This document shows, piece after piece, positions 11,233 through 21,714 of a DNA stretch of 64,000 nt (positions within the stretch are counted from its first letter, which is position 1; every line of letters starts with the position of its first letter). A model generated the notes under the pieces. The model had not been told where the DNA came from and ran no database searches. It saw nothing but the letters and a program-made list of their open reading frames with translations. Origin of the DNA: Lophium mytilinum (Eukaryota > Ascomycota > Dothideomycetes > Mytilinidiales > Mytilinidiaceae); the NCBI GenBank assembly GCA_010093605.1, contig MU004199.1:317609-381608 (forward strand), written 5' to 3'. The translations under genes were made by a program, and so were the position numbers.

Positions 11233-11877
11233 TCAAAGTTCTTCATCACTTCTATCCGAATCTTCAAGTTTTGTCCCCACTGCATCCCCGCGTCCCCCTC
11301 CTGATTCTCTGCTCCCCTGCCCTCGCGACGATGCAACACCTCGGTCTTGTTCCTCTTTGACCCTAGCATCTCCTTCTCTCCCACTCACAAGTCCATCCGC
11401 GCTTTTTCTAGCATGAACTTCTGGTGGAAACCCCGTCATCTTCCCCTCCCTCCCCGGCGTCGCAAAGCCCCTCCGCTCGTTCAACCACGACTCTGCCAAC
11501 ATCTTCTTATCCCACAGCGCGTAATCCCGCGCCAGCAGCTGGATCTTGGCCAAGTTCCGGTGGTGCTGGATGGGCGCATATTTGGCGTTTCGGTCGATCT
11601 TTCGGACCTCGTCGAGACGTATCTTGATCATGGGATCGATTGGGTAGGCGTCGCCTTCGTAACGTGGAAGAGCTTCTTGGATGTCGTCACTAAGATGGCG
11701 GCGCTGAGTGCCCCAGTCTCGGTCGTCTTCTGAAATCTCGTCGTCGATAGGGGGGTCGTTGTAGAAGTCAGGGCTGCTAGAGGCTAGACGTTCGGAGTGG
11801 AGGGGTAGATTTTGTTTTGCGGGCGTCTTGGGCTTGCTGGTGGAGGTTTTTCGTTTCGCAGGTGTGCTGCCGAACAT
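11233..11877 (-). CDS. Small basic/acidic orphan, 214 aa
   Basis: The start is taken at the ATG before MFGSTPAKRKTSTSKPKTPA, in a good CAACGAAAATG context; the frame is open further upstream without homologous look. Lysine/proline-rich N-terminus, acidic stretch (PPIDDEISEDDRDW), a helical core near residues 60-140 containing IKIRLDEVRKI and LARDYALWDKKMLAESWLNE, and a disordered Glu/Gly/Arg-rich C-terminus. Probably nuclear. No known domain. Divergent from the kinase-ankyrin gene, so the two may share a promoter region. Confidence 0.62.
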   Translation of the reverse strand: MFGSTPAKRKTSTSKPKTPAKQNLPLHSERLASSSPDFYNDPPIDDEISEDDRDWGTQRRHLSDDIQEALPRYEGDAYPIDPMIKIRLDEVRKIDRNAKYAPIQHHRNLAKIQLLARDYALWDKKMLAESWLNERRGFATPGREGKMTGFPPEVHARKSADGLVSGREGDARVKEEQDRGVASSRGQGSRESGGGRGDAVGTKLEDSDRSDEEL

Positions 11878-12094
11878 TTTCGTTGTTTTGGAGGACCAAG
11901 AAATGGTACGAAGGCTAACGTTTTCGTAGTGTTTCAAGAGGCATCGAATGAGCTTTATTACAAGTATTTGTTTGCTAAGTCCTGGGTCATAAGTTTGCGC
12001 ACCCGGATATTCTACCAATTGGGCTTCACGTGTCTTCTCTTGGTGCTGCTGTAAGGAGTACATCAGCAAGACTATCTCCAATTAGTCAAATGGT

Positions 12095-12204
12095 AGCTAT
12101 ATTTCCACTGCATTAGGTTTTACATTGTGCAAGGAGTTTTAGAAGCTTATCGGGATACCCAAAGAAGATGCGAGGAGTGCCCAAACTTATGTTACAGTAC
12201 TATG
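12095..12204 (+). repeat. Dispersed ~140-bp repeat, copy F (partial)
   Basis: GCATTAGGTTTTACATTGTG at the left and GTGCCCAAACTTATGTTACA followed by GTACT at the right match the family consensus ends; the middle is diverged. The remaining 11878-12647 is a divergent promoter region with no other gene seen. Confidence 0.55.
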
Positions 12205-12647
12205 AGCGCTTCACGTAGTGTCCAGGAAGTTAGCACCTTTTATTGCCTTCTCGATCGAGCATTCACGAGAGACCAATAGACGTTTTGAGATATTGCACTA
12301 CCCGAAGAGGTTCGCTAGATATAGTTAGACAACATGTGACATGGTGTTCAACGAGGCTGAAGGATTCGGCCCCCATATGCAGCCAAGCAACTTAGGGATA
12401 AGCTTCGTGTTCTCCGTCTCGACCGCGCGGGGTGTCTCCCCAAACCGGGCTTCCTATAGGGCAGTGATTACAGCAACTGCAAGCTGGGCATGGTTTATCG
12501 ACGCGCAATGCGTTTCTGGCCACAGTGCTGGATTAGCTTCCTTCAGCCTTCTTAACCACGGCAAGACCCCGCAACCTGTCGCAATTGCGCTCATGATTTC
12601 TTTCCGACCCGGCTGCGGTTCAGCCTCAAATTTTGCCAGCGGCGATA

Positions 12648-15600
12648 ATGGCTAGCTATAGCCCTCATCAGTACTCTCCGCATGAGTTTGACCCGTTTGC
12701 GCCGGACCCTCAGCGCTTCCAGGATGCGGATGCGACGGCGACCGTTGCGGCCGCGGGCGTCCGGGAAGCGCCAGCTCAACTACAGTCATACCCACACTCC
12801 GGAAGTCCAATGGTAGCCCCCAGATCTAATAATCCGTTTAATCCATTCTTTCGAAGTGCGTCTGCTTCCCCTCAATCTGCCTATCAGGGCGCTCCGACCC
12901 CTTCACCAATATCGCCATGGCGTCCAATGATGGCGAGCCCTCGAGTGGCTCCGCTGGAGCGTCAAAGGTCTTTGGGGGACTATTTCGCGATAGAAGAGGT
13001 GCCACGGACCATCTATACAGACCAGGAGTTTGCAGACATCGCACGACTCTTGAAGGACACAGACCGCGAGCCCTGGAGCCGGATACCTCGAATATATACG
13101 GTGTTGAGGCTAATCGGGCAGGTTCCTGCGATTGACACGTTTCTGGACCTGGGAATGAATGATCTATGGCTTCCGTTTCATGTATCACAGTTGCCGAGGT
13201 CAATGCCGACGTTCCATCGGGAGAGGTTTATCCAGTCGCAGACTATGGTATTGTAGGTGTCATAGTATGCTTCTCCGTCGAATTGAGCGCTGATGATTCA
13301 TGCAGGACTAAAGCAGTAGATCTTGAAAACGGAACACTGAAAAAGCACACCCATTTCCGACAAGGCGAGCCCTTCCCATTCGACGTCGGCGATAAGCTCG
13401 GAGAAGGCGGATATGCTTCCGTGGATAAGGTCTACAGCTCTCTTAGCGGCCGCACTTATGCCCGCAAGAGGTTCCGGAGAACGAGGGCAAAGCCAAGCGA
13501 GGTGCAAAGCTTCATGAACGAGCTGCAAGTATTGAAACGCATCAACCATCAACATTGCGTGGAGCTAGTTGCTAGCTATACCGATTCCAAGTACTTCGGT
13601 CTCCTCATCTCTCCCGTAGCGGATTACAACTTGTCGGCGTTTTACGGCGTCGTTGCCGGCAACAAAGAAAATGAGAAATCACTGAGGAGTTTCTTCGGCT
13701 GCTTAGCTCACTCATTGCACTTTCTGCACCAGAACAAGATACGGCATCGTGATATTAAGCCGGAGAACATTCTTGTCAAGGGGTCCGCGGTGTACCTTGC
13801 AGATTTTGGCATATCATTGGACTGGGAGAACCTATCTCGCAGCACCACGACGGAGGACTCCGGCAAATCATGGACCTACTGTGCACCCGAAGTCGCAAAC
13901 TATGAGAAGCGAAACTCTTCCTCTGATATCTGGTCCCTGGGCTGCGTGTTTTTGGAGATGCTGACAGTCCTCAAAGGCTTCACCGTGCACGACCTCCGCG
14001 AAGTATTTCGGAAACACTCCGGCCGCCCAAGGTTCTATGAGAACATCGACGTGGCTATGGGCTGGACCGAACAACTCAAAGGCTATGGAGTAGAGTCCGA
14101 CAACGAGGCGGTACGCTGGATCCGCGAAATGGTCGTTGTTGACCCTGAGAGGCGTGCTACGGCCGAAACGCTATCCGTTTCGATTGCAACGTTCGGAAGA
14201 AAGATCAAGAACAAAAAAGAAGAGAACTCATATTGCGGCGATTGCTGCTCTCACGATCATGAAATGGAGTCTTCTTCCGAGGCGGCATCGGATGATGATG
14301 TCTGGGCGAGGGACTTCTATGCGGAGGATTCTACGCCTGCTACGTCGCCGCCCGGAACGGATCCTTCAAAAGTGCAAGTTCCTATCCAGCAGGATTTGGT
14401 CGTTCAAGCGGGTTTACAAGAGCCTCCGCACTCGAACGCGGTTATTCATTTAGAGAGTTCCCAATTAGCTGATCCTGTTACAGACGAGGACAGCACAGCA
14501 GATTACTACCGTCAGTACCGCCACGTACAGCAAGTACCGAATGCCAACCCTAAAGAAGCGAACCCCGACCCTAAGGCAGTGTTGGACGTGGGGTCTCGAT
14601 CACCTGAGAAATCCCAGCCGGACGGCCCCGTCGCCCAGAGTCCAGTTGCCCGACCGGGTAAGACTAAGTGGGAATCACGCCAACAGGATGAGACGCCTGA
14701 TATCGAGAAATTACAAGTCTCTGATTCCAATACTATCGAGTCTAGCAGACCCGATACAAACCATGGTCCTCACAAAACGCTTGGAGCAGCCGACCCCAAG
14801 CATACAGAAGAGTTTTTTGCAGCAGCGGAAGCGGCGGCTGCCGCGATGGAGAAAGACATGGAATCCGGTCTTGTCACGGAAGAAGACGCACCATCAAACC
14901 AGTCTACTGCTAAACTTGTCACCCAGCAAACCCGAGAGCAAAAAGAATCCGAATTAGACTTAGTGACATCCAAGGCTTTGCTGGAACACAGGATTACCGT
15001 TCGCAGACAGCTACTTGAGGAGGTTACGAGGGATATTACACCATGGCGATTCTTGGATTTCAAAGGCCGACTTCCTGCCATATCTTCGGAGAGTTGGCAC
15101 ACTCCAGCTGACTTTCTTGCATCTGTTCAGTCGGATGTCGTGTTCATGGAGTATCTCCGATCATCAGATATGCCCCATTTCGAAAATTTTAGAGTCGCGG
15201 ACGTCAACGATAACAACGACGATCTCGCAGCAATGATGTACCTCCTACTCCTCAACGGCCTAGACGCCAACAACGCCTCCTTCATAGAAAACACCGCCGA
15301 CTACCGCGGCTGCATGCCCCTGATGTGGACCCTCCACCCCGACTGGTCTTCCCTTCCCTGCCGCAACTCCATTGCCAAACTCCTCATCGGCTTCGGCGCC
15401 GACGTCGACGCCAAGCTCGACGACGGCCGTAACCCTCTTACCAGAACCTCTGGTGAGGGTAACGTCGAGATCATGAAGATCCTCCTCGACTTAGGCTGCC
15501 GCCCCGACACCATCCACACTATCGGCGTGCACGCCACCTTCTTCGCCGCAACCAACGGCCAAACCGACGCCCTCCGCATCCTCCTAGACCACGGCGTGCC

Positions 15601-16372
15601 CATGAAAACCATTGACTTCGAAAACAACCAATGCATGACTCCCCTCGCCGCAGCCGCAGCCCAGGGCCACGTCGAAGTCGTCAAGATCCTCCTCGCGCGC
15701 GGTGCCAACCACCGACGCGGCCTCTTCACCAGTCCGCTCCTAAACGCCACCAAAAACGGCCACGAAGCCGTCGTACGCTACCTTCTAGGAAATGGGTTCT
15801 ACGACGGCGGCGCGATTGACGAGTACCACCTCGGGCAATTCAAATTTATGACGGCGCTGCACATCGCCGCGCTGTTCGGGCACCACAACGTCGCGAACCT
15901 GCTGCTGGACAAGGGCGCGAACCACCGGCTGATGGATCGAGACGGGTTCACCCCGCTGCACATCGCGGCGGGCAAGGGGCACCATCTGGTGGTGGAGGTG
16001 CTGATTAACCACGGCGCGAGCTTTAGGGTGACGACGGGGGGCGGGTTTACGCCGAGTATTGACGCGGCGAGTAATGGCCATTTGAAGGTGTTGCAGGTGC
16101 TGTGTGAGAATGGGATGGGGGCGGATGAGGGGAAGTCGTTTATGACGGGGGATTGGCGGCCGATTCATTGTGCGGCGATTGCGGGACATCCGGAGGTGGT
16201 GCGGTATTTGATCAGTAAGGGGGCGGATCCGACGAGGAGGATTGTGGGGGGGTTTTTTGGGAGTGGGATGATTCAGGGGGCGACGCCGTTGAATTTGGCG
16301 AAGAAGGGGGGGCATAAGGATATTTATATGATCTTGCAGAAGGCGATTAAGGAGAGGAAGAAGGGAAAGTAG
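12648..16372 (+). CDS. Protein kinase with C-terminal ankyrin repeats
   Basis: Exons 12648-13252 and 13306-16372 (53-bp GTAGGT...GCTGATG...CAG intron); 1223 aa. N-terminal ~200 residues: disordered start, then a helical fungal-specific leader (GDYFAIEEVPRTIYTDQEF) of the kind that precedes related kinases. Kinase domain ~228-495: Gly loop LGEGGYASV at 233-241, Lys 256 in YARKRF, HRDIKPEN at 349-356, DFG at 368-370, CAPE and DIWSLGC; all catalytic residues present, so probably an active Ser/Thr kinase. Residues ~500-845 are acidic, Ser/Pro-rich linker. From ~845 to the end there are about nine ankyrin repeats (for example GFTPLHIAAGKGHHLVVEVL). Ankyrins suggest ligand sensing coupled to phosphorylation; an allorecognition or stress role is inference. 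Confidence 0.88.
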
Positions 16373-16789
16373 GGGTAAATATTTTTGGGAGTTTAGGGTT
16401 GTTTTGGGTTCTACTGGGATTAATTTAGCGGGTGTAGGCACCATTTGTAATATACGGTGTCCATTTCTCGGGTCAGTATTGTTGCAAGATTCATCAGGTT
16501 TGTGTATCTTTTGTGATTTTAGGTAAGTACCAGATATCTCGTCTGGCACCTGAGCCTCCTGTCCATCCACTTCAAATTGTTGCTCTCCAACCTTGCCTTT
16601 GAGGAAACTTCTCAATCTGCAAATCATCCGGTCAAACTTTTCTATGGAGTCTCTTTTCGCCTAATAGCCCCTCGCATCAAGAAGGTGTAGTAACCATACC
16701 GCCTACCACTTCTCCAGCGTCTCGAGCTAGACAGTCCTCGCTGTCCAGAAGATCCACGACCAGAACCACCATTTTGACTTCCTCCTGCC
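16373..16789. other. Convergent 3' intergenic region
   Basis: Between the ends of two convergent genes. No independent gene supported; both 3' untranslated regions are expected here. Confidence 0.5.
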
Positions 16790-17755
16790 TCACTCTCCGT
16801 CCCACTCCTCGTCGTCGCTGGAGGAGGATTCCGTCGATTCATCGGAAGAACCTTCGAGGTGCGGAGGGGCTTCTTGGTATGTAACACGTTCTTGGAATGT
16901 AACACGTTTACTCGAAGGTCTAGACGGGGTTCTGTTGTCGTGAGGCTCGTTCTCATCTTCAGCTGCCGCCGGTTTTGTACGTAGGCGAGTCGGCGGGCGA
17001 TCGTTTGCGGAGTGCGCGGGCGCTCTTCTCTTATACGACGTGGTGTTCGTAGGGCTGGGGTTGAGGGCAATCTTACTTCCGCTTCGGATGCTCATATGTT
17101 TGCCCTCGGGAGAGAGATGAGGGCGCAAGCGGGTCTCGCTGTGGTTGGTAGGACTGCCTCGGGTCGAAGACACGCTGGGTGCGCTGTGCGTATCTGGAGT
17201 AGACGGATCGCCTAGAAGAGTGCGCGGAGCATACGGAGAGCCTCGAGGGAGCGAAAAATGCGGGAAGGCTTGGTGGCTATCGCGGCGTTGCACTGAAGCC
17301 GGTGGGTGCGCGGGAATATCGGCATCGTCGCCATCGTCATCTGAATCGTCCTCTCCATTCTTGTCGTCTTCGTTTGTTGAGTCATACCTGTGCTCGTGGA
17401 GCCAGTCGCCAGCGAAGCTCTTGGCCCCAAAGGGACCCAAGGAGCGAAATAGGGCCTCAAGGGCCTCAATGGCCTCAAGCACCTTCTGACACTGCCATTG
17501 CCGTCTTTCAAATTGGGCGGGGGTGCCGCTTCGGATATCAGTCAGAAAGGGGCGCACGACGCTGTGCGGCAAGCTTCCAATCAGGGTTCCAATTCTCCCA
17601 CGCACGTGAGCCATATCGGGCTTGAGGATGGAGCGTGGCGCAGCGGGCGTGATCGCAGGGGTGGACATGGTTGTTGGTGTTTCCTGGTCACCTACTAGCA
17701 TCGGAGGATTCGACAACGGTGATGATGTGGTCGGAGCGTAATTCGGGGTTCGCAT
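16790..17755 (-). CDS. Orphan disordered protein, 321 aa
   Basis: First in-frame ATG is 17755 (MRTPNYAPTT); the open frame before it lacks an ATG. One ordered helical block near residues 45-110 (HVRGRIGTLIGSLPHSVVRP to SFAGDWLHEHRY) is followed by an acidic run (DDSDDDGDDAD) and a long Ser/Pro/Thr/Arg-rich disordered tail ending in an acidic Ser stretch. The tail includes VTFQERVTYQE, a near-duplicate also visible in DNA as two AACACGTT-containing blocks. No family recognised; probably nuclear. Confidence 0.65.
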   Translation of the reverse strand: MRTPNYAPTTSSPLSNPPMLVGDQETPTTMSTPAITPAAPRSILKPDMAHVRGRIGTLIGSLPHSVVRPFLTDIRSGTPAQFERRQWQCQKVLEAIEALEALFRSLGPFGAKSFAGDWLHEHRYDSTNEDDKNGEDDSDDDGDDADIPAHPPASVQRRDSHQAFPHFSLPRGSPYAPRTLLGDPSTPDTHSAPSVSSTRGSPTNHSETRLRPHLSPEGKHMSIRSGSKIALNPSPTNTTSYKRRAPAHSANDRPPTRLRTKPAAAEDENEPHDNRTPSRPSSKRVTFQERVTYQEAPPHLEGSSDESTESSSSDDEEWDGE

Positions 17756-18192
17756 AGGAACCGCAGGAGATGACTGAGTGGCGTCCTTACACAAATGAGC
17801 CTTTCTGGTAGTAACTCCTTCGGGATTGTGGCGGGCTACCAGAAGTGTTGCCCGCGCGAGAAGCTTCTGTGCCGCAGGGGGTGTTTAATGAACAAAGACT
17901 CCCGATGAGGCTTCGAAACCTGTCGTGGTGGGCGATGGAAGAAAGATGGGTCTTCTCGACCGCGGTTGTTGTTGTTGGAAGAGCTGTGAATCTCTATCAA
18001 AACGCAGGGAAGCGAAGTTGAGGGACGTGCGTGGAGAGCAGTGGGTCCCGTGACAGCGCACTGATGTGGCCATCGTATAGGTAGTTATTCTCAAGTCAGA
18101 TGTGCACCATGCAATCTAGCCCAATACTGGCAGTCGTTGATAGAGCCCTCTGTATCTACACCTAATACAATTCCGGTCGCGCTCAGAATCTT

Positions 18193-18577
18193 CAAACGCC
18201 CCATGGTCCCTCGCCTTTTATCACAGCTGTCAAAACTGTCGGAGCCTGGCTACGATCGTCATGCCCTCGTTAATCATCCACTCTTCAAGCTCTCTATTAT
18301 CAGGCCCTCTTACTCTGCAATCCGTCCATTCAAAACTCATTGGGAATCCCGCAACTCTCATAGCCCTTCGCATCTTAACCAGCGCTGCCAGAACCGAAAA
18401 ACCGAACCCCCAATACTCATGCCCTCATCAATTATCCGCTTTTCGGGCTGTCTGTTATCTGAGCTTGTAAATCTGCAGTCGTTCTACTCAAAGCCTGATC
18501 CACATTCATGCAACTCCCCATGGTTCGTCACATCTTTATCACCGTTGCTAGAACCGCCAAACGGAACCCTCAATACT
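18193..18577. repeat. 158-bp imperfect tandem repeat, about 2.4 copies
   Basis: Units start at 18260 and 18418, each with CATGCCCTC near the start and CCAATACT or TCAATACT at the end; a partial unit precedes them (CCCCATGGTCCCTCGCC at ~18200 matches CCCCATGGTTCGTCACATC at ~18520). The long open frame across it (18137-18595) reads repeat DNA and is not accepted as a gene. Identity between units looks around 60-65 percent by eye. Confidence 0.7.
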
Positions 18578-18680
18578 GCTGCCTTTGCTCGCTAAAACCC
18601 TCTACTCAACTCAGTCAGCTAGGCATACACCTTATATGAGGATATAACTGCAACTTACGCTGACAACTCTGTTCATCTTT

Positions 18681-18965
18681 CTAGTTCAAGTCGGTGGCGG
18701 TTGAGGGAATGGGGGGAGCAATGGTGTTCACTAAGAAGTCAACAAGAGGCCACAAGGACTGCAAGCGCACTGCGTGTAATACCTTTAGCCAGAATCCGAC
18801 TGCCCTTGGAGGAGCTTTGAGGTCGATGAGGTGCTTTCGGGCCTTCTGCTTGACTTTGGGGTTCCTTAGCAGAGCTCGGCGTGCGCGCGCGAGGCTGGCA
18901 GCGGCGGCTTTCTGCTCCTCGGTGGAGTATTTGGTTTCGACGAAATGGCCTTTTTCTGCTTCCAT
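18681..18965 (-). CDS. Small protein, 94 aa
   Basis: ATG at 18965 (MEAEKGHFVETKYSTEEQKA) after a pyrimidine/CA-rich leader typical of fungal 5' untranslated regions. Helical, Lys/Ala/Arg-rich first half (ARARRALLRNPKVKQKARKH), then a hydrophobic stretch LHAVRLQSLWPLVDFLVNTI that could be an amphipathic or membrane helix. No family recognised. Short but with a coherent composition. Confidence 0.5.
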   Translation of the reverse strand: MEAEKGHFVETKYSTEEQKAAAASLARARRALLRNPKVKQKARKHLIDLKAPPRAVGFWLKVLHAVRLQSLWPLVDFLVNTIAPPIPSTATDLN

Positions 18966-19181
18966 AGCGGCGATGAGGATTGGTTTTGGTGGTTTTGTGG
19001 AATCGTGAGATTTGGCTGTGGTTGGTGTTGTTGGGCGCGGTCTGTGAATTGAGGAGGCAGCGAAGTCACTTCAAAATAAAACACTAAGATCTGAGACTTT
19101 CAAGCACGTGTCATCCTCCTAGGCAGTTCTACATTCTCAAAGAAGTACCTCGTGTTTGCTAGTATTGCTTCACCTCCAGTC

Positions 19182-21125
19182 TCATCGAAGTACGATCCCC
19201 CCGATCTCTCGGTCCTCCCGCAGCCACTCCCCATCCATAATTCCAGAAACATGAGCCTCTCCCACCAATCGCCACGCCCCATCTTCTCTCTTCCTAACAA
19301 CAAACGGTACTTGCGCGCCCAGTATCACAACAATCACGTCCTCCTTCTCCGCCTCCATAGGACAAAGTCCCACATATCCCTCCTTAGAAAGAAATGGGCG
19401 GCTATCATACATTCTCTGCATGCGCCCCATATACGCGATAAAGGCAGCATGAGATGAACCATGATCTTTTCCCCGTAGTGCTGGATCTTCGACGGCTTGT
19501 CGCATGGCATCATATGCATCCTTAGCCGGTGAAGTTGCTCTTTGGGGCCAGTTCACGACACCTCCGGATTCTAGGTCGCCGATCGGAATACGCCAGAGTG
19601 CTCCCGCCTTTTGATTATCATCGTACTTTGAGCTACGAGTGAGGAAGGTCGCGATGTTTTCGAGAACCTTGCGCGCGGCGTCGTAGTCGAAAGTATCCAT
19701 TATACCACGAGACCACACGGCGCCGAGATCAGCAATGCTATCCACAACGCATCCTCTAAGCTCAATTCTATCATCTTGAAACCTCGGCTCTGGCTGTACT
19801 GACCCTCTCTCGGATGCTCTACCAGCACTAAACCACCGCTTCTCCATGTCTCCGCACCACGGCTCCCTATTATCCGCTGTCCAATCTGGCACCCACGACG
19901 GCAACGCCAGGGAACCCCCCCTCTTCCTACACAGCATAAGGATGTCTATATTTCCATTCCTCAGCAACGCTTTCGCCGTATCGATATACGCCTCCTCGAC
20001 CGAACAGGCGTCGCTGTAATCCGGCACGATTTCCTGCGCTACCGGGTCATTCGCAATACCCAACAGCGCGTACACCCTATCTTTTGGATATGTCGCCTTG
20101 ATCTGAGTTCCCACAGAATCAAACATTTTCACCGTATTGACCCTTATCAGTAGGTTCTTCAACCGCAGATCCGGATGCGCTAGGTCTTTCAACTTCTTCC
20201 TCCTCAGCCCGATAGTCACCGTAGGCATATCGACCGCATCTTCAAGAATCCTCATACTGCGCAAGTCTATCTCTAGGTTGCCAGTGCGAAGGTGTCGCCC
20301 AGCCCACGTACCAAAGACATTAAAGAAAAACACGACAGCCCAGAGTTTGGTATACTCGACTTCCCTGTCCCCGCAGCGGAAGATGGCAATGCGCGCGTTT
20401 GCGAGTTCTTGCAAACACCAGGCGCGCGTAAACCATGCGCGTTGCTTGAGGTCCGCAGGAAAAACGATAGAGAAGGGGTTCTTGCCTTCTACTACCCACT
20501 GCTTGAACGTCTGCATGTAGCCGCTCACATCGCGTTTTACTTTAGCTATTCGGGGGTTGGGTTCGGTGGAGCAGTCTACGCCGTCCCAGCCCTGAAGCTC
20601 GTCCTGGCCAAGGTCCCATAGCCCGATGTCTAACAGTCCGCCGCCGAGTTTGTCGATCCATTCGAAGGCGGTGTCGGTCGCGGGGGTGGAGGGGCCGAGC
20701 CAGATGACGACGGCGGACGCTTTTTGGTAGATGTGGCGCATCAGCTGTACTTGGGTGGTTTTTTCTTCTGCGTCGGACTGGTTGATGCAGATTGCGTCGA
20801 TCCAGAGATGGCGCCTATCTTTTGCTTTGCGGAGATGGAGCAGCGCCTCGTGCAGGTTCTCGGTGATGGGAAAGAGGTGGCTGTTGAGGGTGATGCTCTT
20901 GGTACGAGAGTTGGGTAGGCCCCATACATATGAGAGCGCGACGTACTCAGCCTCGTCTTCTAAGGCAAGGCGTCGTAGGGAACAAACGATGGGGTGCTCG
21001 GTGTCTGCGTTGTCGGGCTCAGGCTGGAGGAGCAGCTGTCTAATTTCTGCTGGCTCCTTCGATAGTGGAAGGGTGCTGAAAACGCGTTGTTGAGGATCCA
21101 GGGCACTTGAGGTTGCCATTGTCAT
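19182..21125 (-). CDS. HET-domain (heterokaryon incompatibility) protein
   Basis: 647 aa, intronless. HET domain at ~55-200: YVALSYVWG at 61-69, LWIDAICINQ at 107-116, then a helix and VVIWLG at 139-144, the three hallmark blocks in order. The long C-terminal part ends in the usual HET-protein tail with VSGIMDGEWLREDREIGGIV. In other ascomycetes HET proteins trigger cell death after fusion of unlike hyphae; that this copy does so is inference. Start chosen at MTMATSSALD (21125; 21119 also possible); the frame upstream lacks an ATG. Looks intact. Confidence 0.9.
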   Translation of the reverse strand: MTMATSSALDPQQRVFSTLPLSKEPAEIRQLLLQPEPDNADTEHPIVCSLRRLALEDEAEYVALSYVWGLPNSRTKSITLNSHLFPITENLHEALLHLRKAKDRRHLWIDAICINQSDAEEKTTQVQLMRHIYQKASAVVIWLGPSTPATDTAFEWIDKLGGGLLDIGLWDLGQDELQGWDGVDCSTEPNPRIAKVKRDVSGYMQTFKQWVVEGKNPFSIVFPADLKQRAWFTRAWCLQELANARIAIFRCGDREVEYTKLWAVVFFFNVFGTWAGRHLRTGNLEIDLRSMRILEDAVDMPTVTIGLRRKKLKDLAHPDLRLKNLLIRVNTVKMFDSVGTQIKATYPKDRVYALLGIANDPVAQEIVPDYSDACSVEEAYIDTAKALLRNGNIDILMLCRKRGGSLALPSWVPDWTADNREPWCGDMEKRWFSAGRASERGSVQPEPRFQDDRIELRGCVVDSIADLGAVWSRGIMDTFDYDAARKVLENIATFLTRSSKYDDNQKAGALWRIPIGDLESGGVVNWPQRATSPAKDAYDAMRQAVEDPALRGKDHGSSHAAFIAYMGRMQRMYDSRPFLSKEGYVGLCPMEAEKEDVIVVILGAQVPFVVRKREDGAWRLVGEAHVSGIMDGEWLREDREIGGIVLR

Positions 21126-21365
21126 TGATGTGGTTGAATTTAACTCCAGAATACGAGTACGTAGCTGAAGCCAATGGATCGGGTACCACCATAGCGGGTG
21201 CGCCAACTAGTAGTCCGGAATACTAGATTCGATTGGGAAGGTAGTACCAACTTTTACCCTAGCTCTCGACGCTAAGCTCGTGTTCCTAGATTTGAGCCAC
21301 AATACTGGAGAACGGTTTTCACATGCACTGGTCAATTGCTATGCTTTAGCTCCTAAGTGAAGGTA

Positions 21366-21712
21366 CAGTAAAACCTGGTTATAGTGATGCGATTTGTGCC
21401 GAAGGGTCGTATTACAGTATAGAGAGTATCACTGTATCCAATGTCAAGTGCTGGTGATTTATAAGCCTCAGGCCTCCCAAAAACACGAAATTAGGGGGGT
21501 TTGAAGGGGGGTCGAAGGGGTTGGAGGTGCCACGGACCACCCGCCCATACAAAATTCCCTCTGGTTAGAGTGATTTTGGTGAGCCGGGGCTTATAATACC
21601 ATAGTAACCAGCTTATCACAATACCCTATATAAAAACCCACGGTTAGCCGAAATTTATCACTCTATAGAGAATATCACTGTAACCCGAAAACACTATAAC
21701 CAGGTTTTACTG
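21366..21712. mobile_element. 347-bp MITE with 21-bp perfect TIRs (Tc1/mariner-pogo type)
   Basis: Left end CAGTAAAACCTGG...TATAGTG at 21366-21386 and its exact complement at 21692-21712, flanked by TA dinucleotides (21364-21365 and 21713-21714), the target duplication expected of Tc1/mariner superfamily insertion. The CAGTAAAACC start resembles pogo/Tigger-type ends. Inside there is a direct repeat of a TATAGAGA-TATCACTGTA block near each end and no coding capacity, so it is non-autonomous. Confidence 0.85.
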
Positions 21713-21714
21713 TA

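Noticed and set aside
15785-16627. 280-aa minus-strand frame
   Set aside because: Antisense shadow of the ankyrin repeats, His/Arg/Pro-rich.
18137-18595. 152-aa open frame
   Set aside because: It reads through the 158-bp tandem repeat and has no protein-like composition.
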